Below, piece after piece: positions 45,001 through 51,864 of a stretch of DNA of 54,628 bases. Origin of the DNA: Alistipes sp. CAG:514 (GTDB lineage: Bacteria > Bacteroidota > Bacteroidia > Bacteroidales > UBA932); assembly GCA_000431015.1 (NCBI GenBank), contig HF986061.1:1-54628 (forward strand), written 5' to 3'. The number at the start of each line of letters is the position of its first letter. Within the stretch, counting starts at the first letter, position 1. The position numbers and the translations under genes were made by a program. Below the pieces are notes generated by a model. It saw only the letters and a program-made list of their open reading frames with translations, searched no databases and was not told where the DNA came from.

Positions 45001-45035
45001 TTCCAATTTATTCCACTTGCTTCCAATTTTTTCCA
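45001..45035 (-). promoter_or_regulatory. Putative MraZ operator: four TGGAA repeats, 10-bp period
   Basis: On the plus strand TTCCA occurs at 45001, 45011, 45021 and 45031, exactly one helical turn apart; on the minus strand these read TGGAA-N5 four times. Known MraZ operators (E. coli) are TGGGN repeats separated by 5 nt. The match in spacing, copy number and location suggests a diverged MraZ box. Confidence 0.7.
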
Positions 45036-45149
45036 CAAAGGTTTCAACAATGCTCTCCCGCGCGTTTCGGGAGGGTGTCAAGCCAAAATTTTCTTTGATT
45101 TCTATGAAGTTTTTTCTTGTTGTTCCCCTTGACGGTTGCGAAAAATATG

Positions 45150-45157
45150 TATTTTTG
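45150..45157 (+). promoter_or_regulatory. -7 box of the GDPD-HAD gene (possibly leaderless)
   Basis: TATTTTTG at 45150-45157 with CTTG at 45128-45131 (18-nt spacer). The ATG at 45162 follows after 4 nt, so the transcript probably starts at or next to the start codon. Confidence 0.6.
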
Positions 45158-45161
45158 CCAC

Positions 45162-46661
45162 ATGAAAAAGTTCCTTACAGCCGCAGTCCTTGCACTGCTT
45201 TGCGCCGTGGCACTTCCGGCGCAGACCAAGATTATGTCCCACAGGGGTTTCTACGCCCATCCGGGATCCTTTGAAAACACTTTGACCAGCCTCGCCGGCG
45301 CTCAGAGACTTGGTGTCGAGGGGGTTGAGCTTGACGTACACCTCACCTCGGACGACTCTCTCGTGATCCTGCACGGCCCGATGATTCCCGGTACGAGACA
45401 CAAGGACGTACAGAAACTTGACTTCCTCACCGTCAGGAACTGCGTCCTCCCGAACGGCGACCATATTCCTACGTTGAGGGAGTATTTCACCCAGGCGAAG
45501 AAGACTTCCGCCCTGAAGCTTTTCCTTGAGCTCAAGTCCCACCCGACTCCGCAGAGGGAAACCCGGCTTGCGGAGAAGGTGGTCGCCCTGTGTGAGGAGA
45601 TGAACATGTTCGATCAGGTCTGCTTTATCTCCTTCAGCGAGCATCTCTGCGACGAGACCCTTCGTCTCCATCCGGGAGCGGAGGTGGTGCCGATCTCCTC
45701 CAGGAAGACATATTCGGTGAAGGAGCTTCAGGACAGAGGCTACGCCGGCGTGTCCTATAACTATAATGTGGTGATGAACGCCGTCCATTATCTGGATGAG
45801 GCCCATGCCGCCGGTCTTCAGACCGTCCTCTGGCCGGTGAACAGCTACGATCTGGCGGATTTCGCCATGAGGCATGGGGTCACCTATGTCTCCTCCGACC
45901 AGCCCCAGGGGATGAAGCGGCTGATGGACTCGATCCGCGAGCTGAGGTGGAAACAGGAGAAGAAGCTGATCTGCTTTGATTTGGACGGAACCCTCACGCA
46001 GCACAAGACCCCTCTCACCGCAGCCAACAAGGCTGTCCTTGACACCTTGGCCAAGCGCTACGAGATCATCATGGCCGGCGGAGGAAACTGCGCGAGGATC
46101 TACAGGCAGATGGGAAACTATCCGATCACCATACTCGGCAACTACGGCATGGAGGAGAGCCGTGTCATCGACGGCGAGTTCAGGATGGTCAGGGAGGAGA
46201 AGTCTCCGGTTGACAGGAAGTTCTTCCTCAAGACCTGTGAATATCTCAGGAAGAAATACGGCTACACCGACTACAAGGGCGATCCTCTCGAGTTCCACGA
46301 GTCGGGCATGGTGACTTTCGGCCTGCTCGGAACCAAGCCCGACAAGGCTGCGAAACTGGCCTTTGATCCGGACAAGGTACGCAGACGCGCCATGTTCCCG
46401 GAGGTCCGTGACCTGTTCAAGGACTATTCCGTGTTCATCGGCGGCACGACTTCGTTCGACATCACTCCGAAGCAGTACAACAAGTTTGACGCTGTGATGC
46501 GCTACGCCGGTGAGAAAGGCTACACGATCGACCAGATCCTCTTCGTAGGCGACGATTTCCTCGATGGCGGAAACGACAGCCAGATCCGTCTCGGCGGCAT
46601 GGACTACATCAGGATCGACGACTACACCCGCCTCCCGGAGAAGCTGGAATTCCTGTTTTAG
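45162..46661 (+). CDS. Exported GDPD-HAD fusion: glycerophosphodiesterase plus HAD phosphatase
   Basis: 499 residues with a signal peptide (about 1-20, ending near LPAQT). Residues about 22-270 are a glycerophosphodiester phosphodiesterase. They contain SHRGFYAHPGSFENT, GVELDVHLTSDDSLVILHG and FLELKSH, the metal-binding and catalytic residues of the GDPD barrel. Residues about 280-499 are a HAD phosphatase with the nucleophile motif FDLDGTLT and the late motif GDDFLDGGNDSQI, resembling phosphomannomutase-like HAD-IIB proteins. It could release glycerol-3-phosphate and then dephosphorylate a product in the periplasm; this coupling is inferred. The ATG at 45162 was preferred because upstream codons overlap the promoter. 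Confidence 0.88.
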   Translation: MKKFLTAAVLALLCAVALPAQTKIMSHRGFYAHPGSFENTLTSLAGAQRLGVEGVELDVHLTSDDSLVILHGPMIPGTRHKDVQKLDFLTVRNCVLPNGDHIPTLREYFTQAKKTSALKLFLELKSHPTPQRETRLAEKVVALCEEMNMFDQVCFISFSEHLCDETLRLHPGAEVVPISSRKTYSVKELQDRGYAGVSYNYNVVMNAVHYLDEAHAAGLQTVLWPVNSYDLADFAMRHGVTYVSSDQPQGMKRLMDSIRELRWKQEKKLICFDLDGTLTQHKTPLTAANKAVLDTLAKRYEIIMAGGGNCARIYRQMGNYPITILGNYGMEESRVIDGEFRMVREEKSPVDRKFFLKTCEYLRKKYGYTDYKGDPLEFHESGMVTFGLLGTKPDKAAKLAFDPDKVRRRAMFPEVRDLFKDYSVFIGGTTSFDITPKQYNKFDAVMRYAGEKGYTIDQILFVGDDFLDGGNDSQIRLGGMDYIRIDDYTRLPEKLEFLF

Positions 46662-46761
46662 GAAGCGGCGTGGAATACGTGATGAGGGAGTACAGACATT
46701 TTTCTCCCTACTTTTCTGCAAAATATAGGAATTCTCTCCCTATTTAGTCACCCTTTCTCTG

Positions 46762-49050
46762 TCAAGGCCGGACTTCCGTCCTTTCGCCGGTGGCGGAGAC
46801 CGCCAGAATACGGTAGGATGGGTTCCATCCGCCTGGAACGCTGAAGACCGCCTTGGAGGACGGGGCGAGCTTGCCCTCGGAGGCGAAGACCAGACCGCCG
46901 TCGGCGTCCCTCACCTCAAAGACAACCACATTCTTCCAGTCCGTCAGGGTGACGGTTCCCGAAGAGCTGACCGACACAGAGCCGTGGATCACCTCCGGCC
47001 TCGTCTTGAACAGACCCTTGTTGTTGTCCGTGATGTACTCTATAGGGGCGTCCGGCGTAGGAAGTCCCAGCGCCTCGACCCTTTGGCGGATCTCCTCGAT
47101 CCTGCTTTCCGTCACTGTCATCCTGCCCGAGCCGTAGTCGTCAATCGACGCGTCCACGGGGGTGAGGAATCCCCATTTGGTGAAGAAGTCCAGCAGATTG
47201 TGTCCCGAGGCCTTGGAGCAGGTGAGGACGAACTCCGTCTGCTGCTCCCCGGCGGTTCCGAGGTCAGGGGAAGTCCTGACATATTCAAAGACATCGGGGT
47301 AGAACCCTCCTTTGTCCTCCCGCAGCTCGGGTGTCTGCCCCAGAACCTCTCCGAAGTAGAGCTGGAGCTGCCAGAAAGGGACGAGCTTGCAGAACACGTC
47401 TCCTTCTGTGGAATGAGGCGCGCCAGCGGCCAGAATGTCCCTCCAGGCTTTGGCGTAGCGGTTCGGCAGCCCCTCTCCCATGTCCTCGGTCTGAAGCCTT
47501 GAAGGCTGCCTGAGGATTGTGGTCTGGACATATTCGGACATTATGTTGTTCGTCACTTCCGTGGTGCCCAGCCACTTGAGTCCCGGACGGGTCTGGTTGC
47601 AGTGGCCGACCTCGTGGGCGGGTCCCCAGCAGGAGCCGGTTGTCAGACTCAGGACGTCGCACAGCTGCGGCAGGGTGGAGTCATTGTAGGCCGTATAGTA
47701 GCTTGTGGCGTACATGTAGGAGGTGTAGATCACGATGAACCTCATCCTGTTCGGGAATGTCCTGCCGTAGCGGTACAGCCCCATCAGCTCCTGCTCCGCC
47801 CTGACGAACGAGTCGAACACGCGGACAAGGGCGGCCCCGTCCGGGGTGTGGGCGCGGAAGCGGGAGGTGGGAAAGGTGAGGTGTGAATATTCCCCCACAA
47901 CATCAAAGAAAGAATATTCCGCCGCTCCCAGAAGCCTCTGCCAGTCTGTGTCCTTGTGCCTTCGCAGGTCAAAGAGTCCGTTGACCCTGCCTCCCGCGAA
48001 ATGCACCTTGACGGGATTGGCTGTCAGATAGTCGTCGCTTTGAAACACAACGTAGAGAAGCCCCTTGTCCATGGATTTGATCTGGTTCACTCCGTCGCTC
48101 AACGGAAAGGAGCGTCCGTGGAAGCCATCCCCGCCGGGTCTGTCCAGATTCTGGACGTAGACCGAGGCCTGACGGTTTCCAAGTCCATCGACGAGTACTA
48201 CCATATCCTCGCCGCCGGGCGAGAAGATACCAGTGGCTCCGTCCATGAAACTGTAAGGTGAGATCTTGAGATCCCGCGCGACGACTTCCGGATAGGGATA
48301 GGCGGAATATTCCTGAACCCTGAATTCCGTAGGATAGCGGCCCGCCTTCATGTAGGCTGCCATATTCCTGAAAAACTCCGAGCCGCAGGAGCGTATGTCC
48401 TCGTCCGTGACCCCCGGCCTCAACGCTGAGCAGACCCTGTCGGTGAACAGTGACAAGGGGTCGAACTTGTCCGGGTTGACCTTGTAGAACTCCATCTCGG
48501 AGCAGGAGGCGAATCCCTGTCCGTCCCCGGCTCCGGACCACACCGTGAACCGAATGCTCTCCACGTCTTTCAGTGTGGTCCGGAAGTCCACTTTGGACGG
48601 ATGCCCCGAACCCTTGAAGTCATATTTCCCCGCGGCGGACCATTCCTTGCCCCGGGTCTTGTAGTGGATTTCCGTTTCCCTGAAGTTGCCGTTGGAACCG
48701 GATTTCCGGGGATGGTAGACAATGTAGTCGATGTCCGTTCCCTTGGAGAAGCTGTAGGTCAGGGTGACCGGGAAGTAACCGCCCGCCGAGTTGTCCCAGG
48801 AGGAGTGGTAGAGGGTCTCGTAACTTCCGTCGAAGGATTTCTCGATGTTCTCACCCTGCTGCCAAGAGGAGGCGGTTCCGGACAACACCTTGACCCTGAT
48901 GTCATCCTTGATGTCCGGCTTGCCGACCGGAACATATTCCCCCTCCGGAACAAGAGGAGGAACTTCCGGTCCGTCAGGAGACTCCTTCTCCCCGCAGGAG
49001 AGCGGGAAGAGGAGGCAAACCATGTACACTATGATACGGAGCGCTTTCAT
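46762..49050 (-). CDS. M60-like (mucinase type) metallopeptidase lipoprotein with discoidin domain
   Basis: 762-residue surface lipoprotein; the signal ends in LFPLSC with lipidated Cys19. An F5/8 type C-like carbohydrate-binding domain spans about 50-190 (SFDGSYETLYHSSWDN). The peptidase M60 domain follows, with the zinc motif HEVGH (479-483) and a downstream Glu in GTTEVTNNIMSEY. A C-terminal beta-sandwich (about 660-762) ends the protein. M60 enzymes of Bacteroides cleave O-glycosylated mucin-like proteins. Last gene of the SusC/SusD operon; the start overlaps the preceding stop as ATGA. Substrate inferred. Confidence 0.88.
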   Translation of the reverse strand: MKALRIIVYMVCLLFPLSCGEKESPDGPEVPPLVPEGEYVPVGKPDIKDDIRVKVLSGTASSWQQGENIEKSFDGSYETLYHSSWDNSAGGYFPVTLTYSFSKGTDIDYIVYHPRKSGSNGNFRETEIHYKTRGKEWSAAGKYDFKGSGHPSKVDFRTTLKDVESIRFTVWSGAGDGQGFASCSEMEFYKVNPDKFDPLSLFTDRVCSALRPGVTDEDIRSCGSEFFRNMAAYMKAGRYPTEFRVQEYSAYPYPEVVARDLKISPYSFMDGATGIFSPGGEDMVVLVDGLGNRQASVYVQNLDRPGGDGFHGRSFPLSDGVNQIKSMDKGLLYVVFQSDDYLTANPVKVHFAGGRVNGLFDLRRHKDTDWQRLLGAAEYSFFDVVGEYSHLTFPTSRFRAHTPDGAALVRVFDSFVRAEQELMGLYRYGRTFPNRMRFIVIYTSYMYATSYYTAYNDSTLPQLCDVLSLTTGSCWGPAHEVGHCNQTRPGLKWLGTTEVTNNIMSEYVQTTILRQPSRLQTEDMGEGLPNRYAKAWRDILAAGAPHSTEGDVFCKLVPFWQLQLYFGEVLGQTPELREDKGGFYPDVFEYVRTSPDLGTAGEQQTEFVLTCSKASGHNLLDFFTKWGFLTPVDASIDDYGSGRMTVTESRIEEIRQRVEALGLPTPDAPIEYITDNNKGLFKTRPEVIHGSVSVSSSGTVTLTDWKNVVVFEVRDADGGLVFASEGKLAPSSKAVFSVPGGWNPSYRILAVSATGERTEVRP

Positions 49051-49923
49051 TCCGCCTCTGGATCAACGACCTTCACCTGCCACAGCCGGAACTCGGACAT
49101 CGTGAAGAACACCTCGCCTGAGTTGACGGCGTTCACGACCATCCTGATGTGGTCGAAAGGCTGTGTGACAGGCAGGTTCGGCGAGGTGTAGGCATCGGTT
49201 GCCGTAACAGGCAGACCGTCCTCGTCCTTCGTGAACTTCTTGACGAGTGTCCAGTCCGAGCCGCCTGTGCTGACAAGGATGTCAAAGTCCGTCGGTTTCT
49301 GCCGTCCGTTGTTTCTCGGAGCGTACCAGAATTTCCAGTGTCCCTCGGTCAAGGCCTCCGGAAGCCGGATCTGGAGCCAGTGCGGCCCCGGGATTGCCAC
49401 GCTCCACGCCGTGTGGAAGAACGTGGCGGTGTTCCCGTCGATCAAATTGGCGATGGGACCCTCGCTCGGCTCCTGGGCGTTCGTGCCGAGATGCTCGGCC
49501 TTGAGGATGATGCGTGTGGCCTGCTCTGTCACGGGAGCCCTGCCCGACCTTGCGGTCACGGTCTGGGTCTTTCCTCCGTTGTGCGTCCTGCTGACCGGCA
49601 GGATGGTGAAGCTCCGTCATGCTGAACGGCTGGATGGTGAAGCGGTAGTCGCCGAACCTTGCCCTGGTGTCAGGAATCAGGATGGAGTCACAGCTGGAAA
49701 GCCGGACCTCGTCTATCCCCAGCAGATGGTCGTGGTAGGACACTTTCACATAGTGGACACTCTTGTCGGCGGGGAGGGTCCAGAAGAGGGCGATCCCGCC
49801 GGGACGCTCCTCCGAACGGACATCCTTGATCGGGGACGGGACCGTTCCCTTGTCGTCATCATTGCAGCCGACGGCGAGCAGCGGAAGCAGGAAAAGCAGA
49901 TTGAATATTCTGTATGGTCTCAT
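49047..49923 (-). pseudogene. PUL surface lipoprotein (DUF4959-like + discoidin), frameshifted
   Basis: The first 94 codons from ATG 49923 encode a lipoprotein signal (LLAVGC, Cys20) and a fibronectin-like DUF4959 domain. The frame then continues only in a different register, from about 49610, through TVTARSGRAPVTEQATR and an F5/8 type C domain (about 49050-49540). The break coincides with a 31-bp tandem duplication; removing one copy restores a single 281-residue reading frame. As read, translation in the first frame ends in unrelated basic sequence. Its place between susD and the M60 gene suggests a carbohydrate-binding accessory lipoprotein. Real pseudogene, contingency switch or sequencing error are all possible. 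Confidence 0.8.
49585..49641. repeat. 31-bp imperfect tandem duplication causing a frameshift
   Basis: Segment 49585-49610 is repeated at 49616-49641 with 3 mismatches in 26 positions (shared core GGATGGTGAA at 49601 and 49632). The 31-bp offset shifts the reading frame of the lipoprotein by one. Confidence 0.85.
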
Positions 49924-49950
49924 ATATCTTTGTTGTTTACGATGTTTTCA

Positions 49951-51864
49951 TCAATATCCCGGATTCTGCACAAGATTCAGATTCTTGTTCACGTCGCTCA
50001 GAGGAATCGGGAGAAGGTACTGGGTCGGTGACTCGAACTTCCGTTCGAACATGATGGTGCTGACGGTGGCGAAACTGTTGATGTCCCTTGCCTCGATGTT
50101 GAATCCCTCAGCCTTCACGCTGAAATACTTCTCAGCCATCTTCCATCTCCTGAGATCCCAGAAATTGTGGTTTTCGAGGTAGAATTCGATCTGCCTCTCC
50201 TGACGGACGATGTCCCTGAGGAGGGCCTGGTCCAGGGTCTTCCCCGCGATGGTCTCCCACGACTCCTCCACGGAAGGGATCCCGGCCCTTTCCCTGACCT
50301 TGTTCAGGTAGGTCTTTGCCGTGGCGAGGTCTCCGGTCTCGACGCAGGCCTCCGCATAGCCGAGATAGAGCTCGGCAACCCTTATCAGCGGCCACGGATA
50401 GTCAACAGGGTAGTTGAGCCAGGTAGCGACTGCATAGCCTGGATTAACGCCCTTTTTGTTGAGGTAGCCCGAAGGGGAGTAGTTGTTGGTCCTTAGTCCG
50501 CCGTAGTCCCTTGAGCAGTTGCCGCCAAGGACGAAGTCGCAGACAAGCTTGCCTCTGTCCGTCCCGGAATGCCTCTGGTAGGACGGGTCGTTGGTGTACG
50601 CTCCGTTGGAGGCCGCCGAGAGAATCTCGTAGTAACCACCCTGGAACGCCACCCAGGCGTAGAAGCGCGGCTCCCTGTCCAGATTGAGCCTGATGGTCTG
50701 GGCGCCCACCTCGGCCTCGGAGGCATGTGCCTCATCGACGGTCACGACATCGTACATGCTCGACGGGGAGAACAGGTTCTTGTCCTCGCTCAGAGGAAGT
50801 CCGTTCTTTGTGTAGAACCGCTTCACCATCGCGAGGGTCGGAGCGACCCCGTTCCATGCCGAGCCGCTGCTGTAAGGCGTGGATTTGTTCTGGAGGCCGT
50901 AGGCTCCCTCGCTGCGGGAGTCCGCCCAGATGATCTCCTCGTTGAGCGGCTCCATTATGTTGTAGCGAAGCCTGTGCTGCACAGGGTCTGCCGGCTCAAG
51001 GTTCCCGTTGAAGAAGCTGTCGTTCATGTAAAGCTTGTGGCCGGCCTCCTCCGCGACCCTGATGGCCTCGGCGAAAGCCTCTTTCGCCCTCTGCCATTTC
51101 GCAGGATCGTACTGTAAAGGCATCAGCGGTGTCCCGTCCTTGCCCTTGAAATCAGAGTAGAACTCGGAATTGCCGTTGAACAGAGGTGAGGCCGCGGTAA
51201 GCAGCATCCTGGCCTTCAGGGCTTTGGCGACCACGCTTGTCGCAAGTCCGTAGTACAGCGCAGGACGCTTGGCAGGGAGACCCGCCGCCGCTTCGTCCAG
51301 TTTGTCGCAGATGAAATCGACGCACTGGTCGTACGGTGTCCTGGCTTTGTAGTCCGAGGCCACGGTCAGGATACTCGGCTCCTCGTCGATGATGATGATC
51401 GGGCCGTAGCACCTTGAAAGCAGGAAATGATAGTAGCCGATGAGGAAGGTCGCCTGCGCCTTGTAGTCCGCGAGTGTGCCTGCGGGTAGATTAGGAACCT
51501 TGTCCACATTGTTAAGGAATATGTAAGTCTGCCTCAAGCCCTGGAACAGGGTGTTCCAGTACGATATGACAGGCGAGGAGGCGGTGAAGTTGCCTTTCGG
51601 GAACGAGGCGAATGTCTCGTGCTCGAAAGCGGTGATCACCTCGTCACCCGTCATGAAATCCAGAGAGGTAGGTCCCTCGCGCGGATTCGGGAGGTAGCTG
51701 TAGCAGGAATACAGATACCGTTCGGCGGCCCTGACATCCTCGAACGCATCTTCGGCCTTCTCCTTCTCGTCGGGAACAATGTCCAGAAAGTCGCAGGAGA
51801 CAACGCCAGCACAAAGGCAGGCAAGAAAGACTATTTTACTGAATGTTTTCATCGCTGTTATCAT
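49951..51864 (-). CDS. susD: SusD/RagB family glycan-binding lipoprotein
   Basis: 637-residue outer-membrane lipoprotein that caps the SusC pore. The signal ends in GVVSC (Cys24), followed by DFLDIVPDEKE. TPR-like SusD regions include AERYLYSCYSYLPNP, AQATFLIGYYHFLLSRCYG and RVAELYLGYAEACVETGDL. The conserved C-terminus is LPIPLSDVNKNLNLVQNPGY. ATG 51864 overlaps the susC stop (ATGA); ATG 51852 (MKTFSK) is an equally good start. Ligand unknown. Confidence 0.95.
   Translation of the reverse strand: MITAMKTFSKIVFLACLCAGVVSCDFLDIVPDEKEKAEDAFEDVRAAERYLYSCYSYLPNPREGPTSLDFMTGDEVITAFEHETFASFPKGNFTASSPVISYWNTLFQGLRQTYIFLNNVDKVPNLPAGTLADYKAQATFLIGYYHFLLSRCYGPIIIIDEEPSILTVASDYKARTPYDQCVDFICDKLDEAAAGLPAKRPALYYGLATSVVAKALKARMLLTAASPLFNGNSEFYSDFKGKDGTPLMPLQYDPAKWQRAKEAFAEAIRVAEEAGHKLYMNDSFFNGNLEPADPVQHRLRYNIMEPLNEEIIWADSRSEGAYGLQNKSTPYSSGSAWNGVAPTLAMVKRFYTKNGLPLSEDKNLFSPSSMYDVVTVDEAHASEAEVGAQTIRLNLDREPRFYAWVAFQGGYYEILSAASNGAYTNDPSYQRHSGTDRGKLVCDFVLGGNCSRDYGGLRTNNYSPSGYLNKKGVNPGYAVATWLNYPVDYPWPLIRVAELYLGYAEACVETGDLATAKTYLNKVRERAGIPSVEESWETIAGKTLDQALLRDIVRQERQIEFYLENHNFWDLRRWKMAEKYFSVKAEGFNIEARDINSFATVSTIMFERKFESPTQYLLPIPLSDVNKNLNLVQNPGY

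Noticed and set aside
45051..45161. Extended mraZ start at 45050 (181 codons)
   Set aside because: It would place the promoter and the TGGAA array inside the coding region; the MraZ fold begins at 44957.
45102..46721. 539-codon open frame opposite the GDPD-HAD gene
   Set aside because: Composition-driven antisense shadow; the sense strand encodes two clear enzyme domains with signal peptide and promoter.
46681..46761. Minus-strand promoter-like TATATTTTG with CTCCCTA repeats 32 bp apart between two convergent genes
   Set aside because: The repeats flank rather than precede the box, the spacing is not 33/23, and no ATPase gene follows, so it is not counted as a fourth module.
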